Shown in pieces: positions 37,796 through 47,154 of a DNA stretch of 64,000 nucleotides; position 1 is the first letter of the stretch, and each line of letters starts with the position of its first letter. This DNA comes from Desulfobulbaceae bacterium (GTDB lineage: Bacteria > Desulfobacterota > Desulfobulbia > Desulfobulbales > Desulfocapsaceae), in contig JAABSV010000005.1 of assembly GCA_011390165.1 (NCBI GenBank), positions 53,072-117,071 on the forward strand, given 5' to 3'. Position numbers and translations under genes: made by a program. The notes beneath the pieces were generated by a model. The model ran no database searches. It was not told the DNA's origin and saw only the letters and a program-made list of their open reading frames with translations.

Positions 37796-39106
37796 ATGCA
37801 AAGCGAGGCCATAGCCATAAAAAAGGTGGTTAACGGCGGCTACGGCCTGGGTTTTCTGGACTCCGGCCAGGTGGTGCTGGTCCCCCATACCCTGCCCGGT
37901 GAAAGGGTCCTGGTTGAGATCGTGGCCAGACGGAGTACCGTACTTTACGGCCGCCTGGAGAGGGTCCTGCTCAGCCATCCACAGCGCCGCCCGCCACCCT
38001 GTCCCTACCTGCCCGATTGTGGTGGCTGCAATCTGCAGCACGCCACCTACCCAGCCCAGTTAGAGCTGAAAAGGGCAATTCTTGGCGAACTGCTCGCCGA
38101 CAGCGACATCCGGCCTGAACCGCCACCACTTTTGCCTTCTGCCGGTGAGTTCGGCTACCGCCAGCGCCTTCGTCTTCAGGTGGGCGAACGGGGCCAGACC
38201 GGTTTCCACTCTGCCCAGTCCCACCGCCTGGTCCCGGTTGCCGCCTGTCTCCTGGCCGAGAGCTGCCTGAATGAAGTTCTCGCCCTTTTCCGCAGCCACC
38301 CGGGAGCGCAGAAACTGCTTGCCCAGACCAGTGAACTGGAGTTGCTCCGCCGGCCACAGGACGACCGGGTGGTCGCCCTCTTCCATCTCCGTCGTCGCCC
38401 CCGGCCGGCCGACATCCAGACGGCGGCACGGCTCTGTGCCGATCTCGAGCGCCTGGTGGCCGTCTATTTTCAGGGGAAGGATTGGCCGTTGACCGGCCCC
38501 ATCGGTGCCGCCCCCCCCTTGCGCCTGGAGATCGTCTACCCCGACCTTATCGGTGGGACAGCCCCTCTTCGGCTCGGCTGGGAGGTGGGGGGGTTCTGCC
38601 AGGTCAACCTGGCCCAGAACCGGCGCCTGATCGAAACGGTGCTGGCCATGGCCGGAGCGGTTGCCGGCCAACGCGTTCTCGATCTCTTCTGCGGAATGGG
38701 CAACTTCGCCATCCCTCTGGCCTTGGCCGGTGCCGAGGTGGTTGGCTGGGAAGGTCAGGGTTCGGCGATTCGTGCTGCCACCACCACTGCTGGTGAAGCT
38801 GGTCTGCGGCAGGTGGCCTTCCACAAGGGGGCGGTCCACACCGCCTGCCGCCACCTGCTCGCCGCCGGTGATCGCTTCGATCTGGTGGTGGTTGACCCGC
38901 CCCGGGCCGGTCTGCCGGACCTTGCCCCAGCCCTGGCCCGACTTTGCGTCGATCGTCTGATCGCCATCTCCTGCGACCCGGCCACCCTCCGCCGTGACCT
39001 CGCCGCCCTCCGTGAACAGGGGTTTTCGGTCAAAAGCCTGCAGGCAATCGACATGTTCCCCCAGACCCACCATATCGAAACGGTGGCCCTGCTCCACCGC
39101 CGCTGA
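37796..39106 (+). CDS. 23S rRNA (uracil-5-)-methyltransferase, RlmD/TrmA family
   Basis: A 436-residue protein. An N-terminal TRAM-like domain (VVNGGYGLGFLDSGQVVLVPHTLPGERV) is followed by the iron-sulfur ligands CPYLPDCGGCNLQHA. The SAM-binding domain has RVLDLFCGMGNFAIPLALAGAEVVGWE, and the catalytic region has VVVDPPRAGLP and the nucleophile Cys in ISCDPATLRRDLAAL. It methylates uracil C5 in rRNA, or possibly tRNA; which base cannot be decided from sequence. The start has GGAAG upstream. It converges with the pdxA2 gene. Confidence 0.9.
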   Translation: MQSEAIAIKKVVNGGYGLGFLDSGQVVLVPHTLPGERVLVEIVARRSTVLYGRLERVLLSHPQRRPPPCPYLPDCGGCNLQHATYPAQLELKRAILGELLADSDIRPEPPPLLPSAGEFGYRQRLRLQVGERGQTGFHSAQSHRLVPVAACLLAESCLNEVLALFRSHPGAQKLLAQTSELELLRRPQDDRVVALFHLRRRPRPADIQTAARLCADLERLVAVYFQGKDWPLTGPIGAAPPLRLEIVYPDLIGGTAPLRLGWEVGGFCQVNLAQNRRLIETVLAMAGAVAGQRVLDLFCGMGNFAIPLALAGAEVVGWEGQGSAIRAATTTAGEAGLRQVAFHKGAVHTACRHLLAAGDRFDLVVVDPPRAGLPDLAPALARLCVDRLIAISCDPATLRRDLAALREQGFSVKSLQAIDMFPQTHHIETVALLHRR

Positions 39107-39117
39107 ACTGCAGAATT

Positions 39118-39143
39118 GGCCGGGATACGGCTCGTTACCGGCC
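39118..39143. terminator. Hairpin between convergent methyltransferase and pdxA2 genes
   Basis: GGCCGG (39118-39123) pairs with CCGGCC (39138-39143) across a 14-base loop. It lies 11 bp past one stop codon and includes the stop of the other gene. It lacks a long T-tract, so its role as a terminator is tentative. Confidence 0.4.
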
Positions 39144-40187
39144 GTGTGGCTTCTCGGTCCCGGCCAGTTGCGCCGCCAACCTGATCGCCTCCCGCATCGA
39201 CTGGGGGTTGGCGCTCCCCTGGCCGGCCCGATCGTAGGCGGTGCCGTGGTCCACCGAGGTGCGGATAATCGGCAGACCGATGGTGACGTTGACCCCGGCC
39301 ATCCGGTCCCAGCTGCCGCTGGCCTCGTCGAAATTGAAGCCGACCAGCTTGGCCGGAATATGGCCCTGATCATGGTACATTACCACCACCGCATCGTACA
39401 TCCCACCCCGCATCTTGGAAAAAACAGTGTCCGCCGGCAGCGGTCCCTCCACCGTGAGCCCCCGGGCCCTGGCCGCCGCCACTGCCGGAACGATCTCTCG
39501 CTCCTCCTCGTCACCAAACAACCCCCCTTCGCCGCAATGGGGGTTGAGACCGGCCACCGCTATCCGCCCGGCCGTTACCCCGAGGCGCTGCAGGGTGGCG
39601 GCAGTCAGTTCGATAACCTTCAAGACCCGCGGGCTCTTCACCCGATCACAGGCCTCGCGGAGGGAGACATGGGTGGAGACATGGCAGACGCGGAAATTGC
39701 CATCGACCAGCATCATCGCATAGTCCTTGGTCCCGGTCATCTCGCCATAGATTTCGGTGTGGCCGCTGTAGCGGTAGCCGGCGGCATTGATCGCCGCCTT
39801 GCTGATCGGCCCGGTTACCGTCCCGTCAACCTCGCCGGCCATGGCCAGCTTGATTGCCCGTTCGACGTAGGCAAAGGAGGCCCCCCCCTGAGCGGCAGTG
39901 ACCTCCTGCAAGCGAAGATCTGCCAAAGGGAGGTTGGCCAGATCAAGGACGTCGACGGTGCCGGCGGTCCAACCGGCGTCAGCCACCTGCCGGCACACTC
40001 TCAGTTGCAGAGGCAAGCCGCAGAATTGGATGGCGTGGGCGAGAACCCCGGCATCACCGACCACCAGTGGCCGACAAAGAGTGGTGATTTCCGGCTCGGC
40101 AAGGGCCTTGACGCAGACCTCCGGACCGATACTGCCCGGGTCCCCCATGGTGATTGCCAACAGAGGGCGGAAAAAGTTGCTGGACAT
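39135..40187 (-). CDS. pdxA2: PdxA2-type four-carbon acid-phosphate dehydrogenase
   Basis: A 350-residue protein of the 4-hydroxythreonate-4-phosphate dehydrogenase family. The NAD and metal sites are visible: MGDPGSIGPEVCVKAL, SGHTEIYGEMTGTKDYAMML, YHDQGHIPAKLVGF and RTSVDHGTAYDRAG, supplying the metal-binding histidines. In vitamin B6 synthesis PdxA oxidises 4-phosphohydroxythreonate; the PdxA2 branch oxidatively decarboxylates D-threonate or D-erythronate 4-phosphate to dihydroxyacetone phosphate. Linkage to a DUF1537 kinase 10 bp upstream supports the PdxA2 role. The start ATG 40187 has GAGGAGA upstream. It is the last gene of the eight-gene operon. Confidence 0.85.
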   Translation of the reverse strand: MSSNFFRPLLAITMGDPGSIGPEVCVKALAEPEITTLCRPLVVGDAGVLAHAIQFCGLPLQLRVCRQVADAGWTAGTVDVLDLANLPLADLRLQEVTAAQGGASFAYVERAIKLAMAGEVDGTVTGPISKAAINAAGYRYSGHTEIYGEMTGTKDYAMMLVDGNFRVCHVSTHVSLREACDRVKSPRVLKVIELTAATLQRLGVTAGRIAVAGLNPHCGEGGLFGDEEEREIVPAVAAARARGLTVEGPLPADTVFSKMRGGMYDAVVVMYHDQGHIPAKLVGFNFDEASGSWDRMAGVNVTIGLPIIRTSVDHGTAYDRAGQGSANPQSMREAIRLAAQLAGTEKPHGR

Positions 40188-40197
40188 GCCTGTCTCC

Positions 40198-41475
40198 TCA
40201 GGAAAATGATGAACCGGCCTGGCCGTCTGCCGGAACCATGGCGCCTTGTTGCCGGACCATCCGCACCAGGCTCTCCTCGTCACCGAAGGCCCCGGCCTTG
40301 GTAACCACCTTCAGGCCGGGCCGGCAGCCACCGACCACCTCCCCGCCCATCAATCCGGGCAGGACCTCCTGCCGCACCAGCAGGCCGGTGGCACCGATCC
40401 GGCGGAGGAAAGCCAGGGCGGTATCCCCCCCGGAGAGAAAGACCGCCTCCACCGGCAGCCGGTCGACGAGGGTTGCGGCACAGTCGGCCAGGCCGGCCGG
40501 CAGCCTGGCCGGCTCCTCCCAGACTGTGCCACTCTCGGGAGGGGCAATGGACAAAACAATGCCCTTCGTCTCACCGGCCGCCGGCAGCGGTGGCGGGCAG
40601 CCGGGACGCCACCAGAGACGTCGCCAGCCGGTGGCCGCGGCCAGGGCGGTCAGTTGCCCGGCGAGGACGCGGGAGGCGGAGCCGCCGACGAAGAGCCAGT
40701 TGCCCACCTTTTCCAGACTGCCGGCCGGCCGCTCAGATGGCCGCTCAGATGCCGGCTGCCCGACAAGGCCGGAGGCCAGACTGGCGGCCAGACCAGCCGA
40801 ACCCACCGGCACGACGCCGGGAAAATCGGCACGCACCAGGGTGGCGATGGTGTCCAGATCGGCAGTGCCGGCGGCATCAAAAAGGATATGCCGGCAGCCC
40901 TGATGAAGCAGTCGTTCTATTTCCGCCAGCAAGCCGCGTCGCCCTCCTCTGAGGCAGGCCAGGGAAATCTCGCCGCTCGGTAACCGACTCTGGCCGGCAA
41001 GAAGCGTCGCCAGTCGAGAGTCGCGCACCGGGGTCAGAGGGTCGCGACCGATCTCGCTCTCGGCCACCGGTATCCCGTTGACCAGATGGATGCCATCGAC
41101 GGTGGTCCGCCCCTGCCGGGGATAGGCCGGGGCAACAAAGCTTGCCACCGCCCCGGTGGCGGCGACAACGGCATCCAGTTCCGAGCCGAGGTTGCCGCGC
41201 AGACAGGAGTCGATCTTTTTATAGAGCAGTTCCGGGGCGAAGCGACGGAGGGCGGTGGCGGCCCGGCCAACCGCTGCCGCCGCCTGCGCCGCCGGCAGAA
41301 AGCGGCTGTTGGTGCAGACAGCCAGAGCGGCCGGGGGACATTCCGGCCAGACCGGCCCCTCTTCACCAAGGCCGATAAGCAGCACCGGGCCAAGTAGCGC
41401 ACAGAATTGGCCACCGGTATCGGCGGCACCGGTAAGGTCGTCGGCGAGGACGGCGAGTCGCAGGGGGGGCGGCAT
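40198..41475 (-). CDS. Four-carbon acid sugar kinase (OtnK/DtnK, DUF1537 family)
   Basis: About 425 residues. The N-terminal domain has LAVLADDLTGAADTGGQF, the family signature for acid-sugar binding, and YKKIDSCLRGNLGSELDA. The C-terminal nucleotide-binding domain has SLASGL and GGDTALAFLRRIGATGL, then LMGGEVVGGCRPGLKVVTKAGAFGDEE, the ATP-site motifs. Characterised members phosphorylate O4 of D-threonate, L-threonate, D-erythronate or 3-oxo-tetronates. Here it should make the substrate of the pdxA2 product. The start ATG overlaps the stop of the second larA homologue (TGATG); a GTG one codon earlier is possible. Confidence 0.88.
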   Translation of the reverse strand: MPPPLRLAVLADDLTGAADTGGQFCALLGPVLLIGLGEEGPVWPECPPAALAVCTNSRFLPAAQAAAAVGRAATALRRFAPELLYKKIDSCLRGNLGSELDAVVAATGAVASFVAPAYPRQGRTTVDGIHLVNGIPVAESEIGRDPLTPVRDSRLATLLAGQSRLPSGEISLACLRGGRRGLLAEIERLLHQGCRHILFDAAGTADLDTIATLVRADFPGVVPVGSAGLAASLASGLVGQPASERPSERPAGSLEKVGNWLFVGGSASRVLAGQLTALAAATGWRRLWWRPGCPPPLPAAGETKGIVLSIAPPESGTVWEEPARLPAGLADCAATLVDRLPVEAVFLSGGDTALAFLRRIGATGLLVRQEVLPGLMGGEVVGGCRPGLKVVTKAGAFGDEESLVRMVRQQGAMVPADGQAGSSFS

Positions 41476-42749
41476 CACCTGCTGAAGGCCGGAATCGGCA
41501 ACATCTCCGGGGCGTGACTCAGGACCGACAACCGCGCCCCTGGACCCTGACGGCGCAGTGCTTCGGCAATCGCCTCTTCGATGCTGTCGGCATGGGTGTG
41601 GCCCAGCCGCTCCTTGTCGGCGGCCGGAATGCCGGGGGAGTACATGATGATCGAGGCCTTTTCCCGGGCCAGGGCCCAGGCGGTGGCCAGGGCGGCGGCC
41701 ACCCCGTTTTTCAGGCGGCCGTCACGGTAGGCGGCCTTGATTGCCTCGGAGGGCCAGGCGGTATAGTCGAGGAGGTCGGTATGGATCGGGCTGATCCCCT
41801 CCGGGGCCGGGGTGGTGACAATGATTGTCCCCCCCGGCCGCACCATCCGTTGCGCCGGGTAGAGCGACTTATGGGATTGCCAGAAATCAAGGTCACAGGG
41901 ACAGGAGTTGGCCAGGACGATATCCGGCACCTCATGGTAGGGAACCCCGTATATCTCCCGGGCCGACTGGATCCCGGCAGCAAAGGCGGCCCGCATTGCC
42001 CCGCAGAAGACACCGACCACCCCGCCCTGACTGTCCATGACCACATTGCAGATCATCTGCATCCCCACCCGCTCGGCCATGTCGTCCATGTCCCGGCGCA
42101 CCGGATTGTCGGCGATGCCGAGCAGGGAATCGCCGCCAGTGCAGGAGAGCATATGGGTCTCGGCGGTGGTTCGGGGGCCGCAGACCCCCGGCTGGATGAT
42201 CTTCGAAGAGCCGGAAAAGCCGGCGATGTGGTGGGGGACGATGGCGCCGATACCGATCACCACCTCCGCTTCCGCCACCAGCCGATTTACCTCCAGCGGC
42301 GTACCCTGAGCGGAGTGGCCGAGATCGACTAGGTTGGCCGGATTCCGCCACTCGTGGTTGACCACCTGGATTCTGCCGGCAACCTCCGGGCCGACCTTGG
42401 CGGCCAGTTCCTCGGCAGTCATGTAACGGTGGGTGCCGAGGGCGATCAGGCAGCAGATCTGCCGGTCCGCAACTCCGGCGGCGTTCAACCGGGCCAGAAG
42501 GGCCGGGATGATCCGGTCCACCGGCGTGAGCCGGGTGACGTCGTCACTGACCAGCACCACCCGGTCAGCGGGGCGGACCCACTCCTCAAGTGGTTGCTGG
42601 CCGATGGGCGCCGCCAGGGCGGCGGCGATCGCCCCATCAAGGTCGGCCAAAGGGGTGGAGGGGGCTGGCGAGAGTAACTCAGCGAAATGTTCGTCCGGCA
42701 CCGTAAAGGTATGTGGTCGGCCGGCAAAGGAAATGGTGATTTCGGCCAT
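41475..42749 (-). CDS. LarA-family nickel-pincer racemase/epimerase, second copy
   Basis: A 424-residue LarA homologue. Key positions match lactate racemase: VSDDVTR (Asp and Arg), ALGTHRYM (catalytic His), PHHIAGFSGSSKIIQPG (second His and the Lys that carries the nickel-pincer nucleotide) and DFWQSHKSL (Gln and Lys). LarA enzymes move the hydrogen at C2 of 2-hydroxy acids; homologues act on malate, phenyllactate, hydroxyglutarate and gluconate. Between a TRAP importer and an acid sugar kinase, this one probably epimerises a sugar acid. The cofactor genes larB, larC and larE are not in the window. It starts 5 bp after dctM. Confidence 0.88.
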   Translation of the reverse strand: MAEITISFAGRPHTFTVPDEHFAELLSPAPSTPLADLDGAIAAALAAPIGQQPLEEWVRPADRVVLVSDDVTRLTPVDRIIPALLARLNAAGVADRQICCLIALGTHRYMTAEELAAKVGPEVAGRIQVVNHEWRNPANLVDLGHSAQGTPLEVNRLVAEAEVVIGIGAIVPHHIAGFSGSSKIIQPGVCGPRTTAETHMLSCTGGDSLLGIADNPVRRDMDDMAERVGMQMICNVVMDSQGGVVGVFCGAMRAAFAAGIQSAREIYGVPYHEVPDIVLANSCPCDLDFWQSHKSLYPAQRMVRPGGTIIVTTPAPEGISPIHTDLLDYTAWPSEAIKAAYRDGRLKNGVAAALATAWALAREKASIIMYSPGIPAADKERLGHTHADSIEEAIAEALRRQGPGARLSVLSHAPEMLPIPAFSR

Positions 42750-42754
42750 GGTGC

Positions 42755-44032
42755 TCAGTCTCCAAAGGTATTTGGAATAAACATTACAATTTCAGGAACA
42801 TATGTCATTAAAACAAGGACCCCGATCATCACCGCCAGGAAGGGAAGAATATGTCTGACAATCTCGGAGAGCTGAATATTGGCAATATTGCAAGCGATAA
42901 ACAGACAGATCCCCAAGGGTGGGGTGAGCATCCCGATTGCCAGGGCGGTGACCATCACCACCCCGAAGTGGACCGGATCGATCCCGAACTGCTGGATCAC
43001 CGGCAGAAACACCGGGGTAAGAATGATCAGTGAGGCAGAGGTCTCCATGAAGGTGCCGATGACCAGCAGGCAGACCAGGATCAGGGCATAGAGGACCGCC
43101 GGCGACGAGGTGAGCTCGACCAGATAGGCGGCAACATTCTGCGGTACCCGCTCGGCGGTGAGAATCCAGCCGAAGATATTGGCGGTGGCAATCAGCAGCA
43201 TCACCGTCGACGTGGAGACCGCCGCCTTGGCAAAGATCCGGGGCAGATCGGTGAGGCGCAACTCCCGATAGACGGCAAAACCGACCACCATCCCGTAAAG
43301 GACCGCCACCACTGCCGCCTCGGTGGGGGTAAAGATGCCGCCAAGAATACCGCCGAGGATGATCAGCGGCATCAACAGGGCCCAGAAGGCTCCCAGGAAG
43401 GTGCGGCCGATGGCCGGAAAACCAAGAAAACTCTCCCGTTCGTAGCCGGCCCGCCTGGCCATGACATAACTGACCAGCATCAGGCTGCCACCAATGAGCA
43501 GACCGGGAATGAAGCCGCCGAGAAACATCTTGCCGATGGAGACGCCGCCGACCACCCCGAAGATGATCATCGGGATCGAGGGGGGAATGATGACGCCGAT
43601 GGAACCACCGGCGGCCTGAACGGCAGCGGCGAACCCTTTCCGGTAGCCTTTTCGGATCATCGCTGGAATGGAGACCGCCCCCACTGCAGCGGTATCAGCC
43701 GCCGCCGCCCCGGAAATGCCGGCAAAGAACATCGCCGCCACCACCGCCACCATGGCCAGCCCCCCGGCAATGAAGCCGACCAGGGCGTGGGCAAAATCAA
43801 AGAGCCGGCGGGAGATCCCCCCCGCCTCCATCAACTCGCCGGCGAGCATGAAGAAGGGAATCGCCATCAGCGGAAAGGAGTCGGCGCCGGTGAACAGCCG
43901 TTGCGCCGCCAGGGTAAGGGGCAGATCGGAGGCAAATTGGAGGGTAGCAACGGAAGCCACCCCAAGAGAGAAGGCTATGGGCACCCCGATAATAAAGCAG
44001 AAAAGCAGGGAAGCAAAGAGGACGATGGTCAT
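42755..44032 (-). CDS. dctM: TRAP transporter large permease (DctM)
   Basis: A 425-residue membrane protein with about 12 hydrophobic segments, full length for DctM. Family motifs include GVPIAFSLGVASVATL near the N-terminus, GISGAAAADTAAVGAVSIPAMIRKGY and GGSIGVIIPPSIPMIIFGVV (substrate/Na+ region) and IGMLTPPLGICLFIACNIAN near the C-terminus. It forms the sodium-coupled importer with DctQ; its start overlaps the dctQ stop (ATGA). Within this operon it imports the presumed acid sugar. Confidence 0.93.
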   Translation of the reverse strand: MTIVLFASLLFCFIIGVPIAFSLGVASVATLQFASDLPLTLAAQRLFTGADSFPLMAIPFFMLAGELMEAGGISRRLFDFAHALVGFIAGGLAMVAVVAAMFFAGISGAAAADTAAVGAVSIPAMIRKGYRKGFAAAVQAAGGSIGVIIPPSIPMIIFGVVGGVSIGKMFLGGFIPGLLIGGSLMLVSYVMARRAGYERESFLGFPAIGRTFLGAFWALLMPLIILGGILGGIFTPTEAAVVAVLYGMVVGFAVYRELRLTDLPRIFAKAAVSTSTVMLLIATANIFGWILTAERVPQNVAAYLVELTSSPAVLYALILVCLLVIGTFMETSASLIILTPVFLPVIQQFGIDPVHFGVVMVTALAIGMLTPPLGICLFIACNIANIQLSEIVRHILPFLAVMIGVLVLMTYVPEIVMFIPNTFGD

Positions 44033-44523
44033 AACCGCACCTCCCGATCAAGGGTACGGTGCTGGAATGCCGCCGCCATCACCCGCAGGGAATTGATCAG
44101 CATGAACAGCCCGCCAACCGGAATCGCCATGTAGGGATAGCGCATGGAGATATTCATCGAGGGGGATTCCTGAAACTGAATGACCCCGAGAATCTTGAAG
44201 CCCCAGTAGATAACCACCAGCAGGAAGACCTGGATAATCAGGTTGACCACGATGACGACGATCCGATAGGCGGCCGGGGAGAGCAGCTTATCCATCAGGT
44301 CGATCCCCAGATGAACCTGATAGCGGACTCCGGCAGCGGCGCCCATGAAGGAGATCCAGACGAACAGATACCGCCCAACCTCCTCCGACCAGGAGAGGGG
44401 GTCGTTGAACACAAAGCGGTACCAGACCTGCATGGCGATCACCACCACCATCCCGGCCATCAGCAGGGCCAGGAACCAGTTGACGACCCGATCCATGAGT
44501 TCGAAAGAGTTGCGGAGGAACAC
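44029..44523 (-). CDS. dctQ: TRAP transporter small permease (DctQ)
   Basis: About 164 residues with four hydrophobic segments. The family signature QVWYRFVFNDPLSWSEEVGRYLFVWISFMGAAAGVRYQVHLGID is intact in pieces (NDPLSWSEE, FVWISFMGAA, HLGIDLMD). I chose GTG 44523 because AGGGG lies seven bases upstream and the first membrane helix follows; the frame is open further but that part is proline-rich intergenic sequence. A stem-loop separates it from dctP. Confidence 0.88.
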   Translation of the reverse strand: MFLRNSFELMDRVVNWFLALLMAGMVVVIAMQVWYRFVFNDPLSWSEEVGRYLFVWISFMGAAAGVRYQVHLGIDLMDKLLSPAAYRIVVIVVNLIIQVFLLVVIYWGFKILGVIQFQESPSMNISMRYPYMAIPVGGLFMLINSLRVMAAAFQHRTLDREVRL

Positions 44524-44606
44524 ATCTGCCCCTAGCGTTGAGGGTGAGCAGGGGCCCTGGCTGCCCGGCAACCAAGGCGGCAGCGGCGAGGTGCAAGCAG
44601 CCGGAA

Positions 44607-44644
44607 ACAGCCGCCCCGGTCGGTCAAGGGAGCGGGACGGCTGT
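44607..44644 (-). promoter_or_regulatory. Intercistronic stem-loop between dctP and dctQ
   Basis: ACAGCCG-C-CCCG pairs with CGGG-A-CGGCTGT (11 bp, one mismatch, 14-base loop). It lies ~25 bp after the dctP stop in a 145-bp gap. There is no T-tract, so it resembles the mRNA-stabilising hairpins that follow binding-protein genes rather than a terminator. Confidence 0.55.
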
Positions 44645-44668
44645 TCACCCTGAAAAGGTGGGAACGGT

Positions 44669-45697
44669 CTACTTGGCTGCGGCGATGGCCGCGTCAATCA
44701 ACCGCTGACCCTCTTCACTGTTACCGCCACCGATGGCCTTGACCACCGACGCGGTGGTGTAGACCGAGGCGACCGCCTTGGCGAAGGGTTCTTTGTCGGG
44801 GCGGGTGACAATCATCCCCTCCTTCTCGCAGGCCGCCTCTAGCTCCTGGTCCGCCTGCAGAGAAATCTGCCGTTCGTAGTCGCGGGCCTCACTGGCCGCC
44901 GTGGCAATCAGCTGCTGTTGCTCGGGAGTGAGCTTCTTCCAGGTCATTTCGCTGATCAAGAGGACTGCCGGGGAGTAGAAATGGCCGGTCATGGCCAGAT
45001 ATTTCTGCACCTCGAAGAAACGGGAGGAGTGGATTACCGCCAGGGGATTCTCCTGGGCGTCCACCGTCTTCTGTTCCAGGGCGGTGTACAGTTCGCCGAA
45101 GGCCATCGGCAGGGGGCTGGCCCCCAGTGCCTTCATGGTGAGGATGAAGACATCGTCTTCCATCACCCGGATTTTCAACCCCTTCATGTCGTCGGGGGAG
45201 TTGATCGCCACTTTCGAGTTGGTGATATTACGGAAACCGTTTTCGTACCAGCCGAGAGAGCGGATGCCGACCTTGGTGAAGCTGTCGGCGATCTGGGTGC
45301 CGATCTCGCCATCGAGCACCCGGTAGCAGGATTCACGGTCCTTGAACAGAAAGGGAAGGTTGAACAGTTTAACCTGGGGAACAAAATTACCCATCGGCCC
45401 GGTGGAGGTCAGGGTCATCTCCAGGGAGCCCAGCTGCAACCCTTCCACCATGTCCCGTTCGGAACCGAGTTGCGAGGAGGGAAACACCTGGACCTCAATC
45501 TCGCCACCGCTGCGCTCGGCCACCAGCTTGGCAAAATACTCGGCGGCCACATTGTAGATGTGGGTTGGTTGCGTCGAGGTTCCCAGTTTCAGTATTGTCT
45601 TGGCCTGGACAGCCGGAGCGGCAAGCAGTGCTACCAGCAACGCCACGCCGAGAATTCCCCACCTGCTGCCTACACCGCCTAACTTACTTCTACCCAT
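44669..45697 (-). CDS. dctP: TRAP transporter substrate-binding protein (DctP)
   Basis: A 342-residue periplasmic protein. Signal peptide: hydrophobic LGVALLVALLAAPAVQA then mature KTILKLGTSTQP. Family motifs: FPSSQLGSERDMVEGLQLGS, LFNLPFLFKDRE and the ligand-carboxylate Arg region MKGLKIRVMEDD, then GELYTALEQKTVDAQENPLA. The Arg contacts the carboxylate of the ligand in the family, which fits an acid sugar. ATG 45697 has a strong GGAGGAAGG ribosome binding site. It lies 132 bp downstream of the first larA homologue. Confidence 0.92.
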   Translation of the reverse strand: MGRSKLGGVGSRWGILGVALLVALLAAPAVQAKTILKLGTSTQPTHIYNVAAEYFAKLVAERSGGEIEVQVFPSSQLGSERDMVEGLQLGSLEMTLTSTGPMGNFVPQVKLFNLPFLFKDRESCYRVLDGEIGTQIADSFTKVGIRSLGWYENGFRNITNSKVAINSPDDMKGLKIRVMEDDVFILTMKALGASPLPMAFGELYTALEQKTVDAQENPLAVIHSSRFFEVQKYLAMTGHFYSPAVLLISEMTWKKLTPEQQQLIATAASEARDYERQISLQADQELEAACEKEGMIVTRPDKEPFAKAVASVYTTASVVKAIGGGNSEEGQRLIDAAIAAAK

Positions 45698-45829
45698 ACC
45701 TTCCTCCACCTGATGAATTTTCCTCTCTTTCGCCACCACCTTCCACCTGCCGCCTCCGCCGTCACCCCATCCCGTCGCCGCTGGGCAAAACCTTTGCGGC
45801 AGAACAGCAGGCCGGGGCTCTAAGCCGGC

Positions 45830-47128
45830 TCAGCCGCCGAGGATCGGAAAGGTGTTGGCGCCCTGTGGCATGATCGTTATCTTTGGACGATCGGTGCCGC
45901 ATTTCTCTCTCGCCAGGGCCAGGGCCTCGGCAATGCTTGTCACCCCGTGTACACCCGCCTTCCGGGCCAGTTCAATGTTCTCTTCCCGGGTCACCATGAG
46001 CACGTAGCCCATTTTCATGTATTCCAGTTGCCGCACCGCAACCCAGCCGGCGATGGAAAAATTGGCCCGTACCGCCTTCTCCTGCTCCAGAGCGTTGGGA
46101 AAATCGAACCAGTTGAAAAACTCCCCAGGTTCGCTGATATCGGGACATTCGGAGAGAAGAACCACCACCCCGCCGGGCTTCATGGCGTAGACGGCGTTAT
46201 CGATGGTCTTCTGTGACTGGTAGAGGTTGATATCCTTGGGGTAGCCACCGGCAGAGGCGATGACGATGTCCGCCTGCTCCTGGATCGGCACCCCGAATAT
46301 CTCATCGACCAGGCGGGTTGCCGCCTGCCAGGCGGACACCCAGTTGCCGGCAAAGATCCCGGCGATCTCTCCGTCCAGGTTGGGCACGACGTTGACGATG
46401 AAATCGGGCTGAACGAAGGCGGCCACTTCCATCATGTCCTCGTGGGCCGGGTTGCCGACGGTCTTCATGTTGGCGGAGAGGGGGTTGGTCCCCTTGCCGA
46501 CCTCGGCGTGCAGGGCCCACATATGGCTCTGCTGGATGGTCTGCAGCGAGGCCAGCCCGGGCATGATGCTCTTCCGGCCACCACCGTAGCCGACCATGTA
46601 ATGGTAGATCACCCCGCCAGTAAGAATGAGCCGGTCGGCCTCGGCGGCCAGGCGGTTCACCGCCACCTCGGTCCCCCGGCTGGTCTTGCCGAAGCTGGCC
46701 ATGTTGTCACGGTCCCAGGCGTTGTGGTTGCATACCCGTACCCGCCTGGCGATATCGGCACCACAGATCTCGGCACATTCGGCCGGGCTGTTCTGGCGAT
46801 GCGCCCCCACCACGACCAGAATGGTGATCTGGTCGTCGGGAATTCCGGCCTCGTTGAGATAGTCGACCAGGATCGGCAGGGTTTGCTCGTTACGCTGCCA
46901 GACCCGGGTGATATCACTGACCGCAATCACCACCCTCTCCCCGGGCTTGACGATCTCCCGCAGTGGCGGGCTGTCGATGGGGTGGGCGAGAGCCTCCCGG
47001 TAGGCCACGGCCAGATCGGCCGGCGGCGGCCGGTTGTTGCCGACCAGTTCGTAGAGCAGTTCCTCCTCGGCAATGGTAAAACTTGCCGATCCCTTGCCGA
47101 TTTTCAAGGTAAATTGCCGCTGTTTCAT
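45830..47128 (-). CDS. LarA-family nickel-pincer racemase/epimerase, first copy
   Basis: A 432-residue LarA homologue, clearly diverged from the second copy in the same operon. It has AVSDITRVW, VVGAHRQN, IYHYMVGYGGGRKSIMPGLA (Lys of the pincer cofactor in GGRKS) and INLYQSQKTIDNA (Gln and Lys). All catalytic positions known from Lactobacillus LarA are kept. Two different LarA enzymes in one operon suggest either two substrates or epimerisation in both directions of a stereoisomer set. It lies 26 bp after the panB homologue. Confidence 0.88.
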   Translation of the reverse strand: MKQRQFTLKIGKGSASFTIAEEELLYELVGNNRPPPADLAVAYREALAHPIDSPPLREIVKPGERVVIAVSDITRVWQRNEQTLPILVDYLNEAGIPDDQITILVVVGAHRQNSPAECAEICGADIARRVRVCNHNAWDRDNMASFGKTSRGTEVAVNRLAAEADRLILTGGVIYHYMVGYGGGRKSIMPGLASLQTIQQSHMWALHAEVGKGTNPLSANMKTVGNPAHEDMMEVAAFVQPDFIVNVVPNLDGEIAGIFAGNWVSAWQAATRLVDEIFGVPIQEQADIVIASAGGYPKDINLYQSQKTIDNAVYAMKPGGVVVLLSECPDISEPGEFFNWFDFPNALEQEKAVRANFSIAGWVAVRQLEYMKMGYVLMVTREENIELARKAGVHGVTSIAEALALAREKCGTDRPKITIMPQGANTFPILGG

Positions 47129-47154
47129 CTTCCTTCCAGTGTTCTCAAGGCCCC

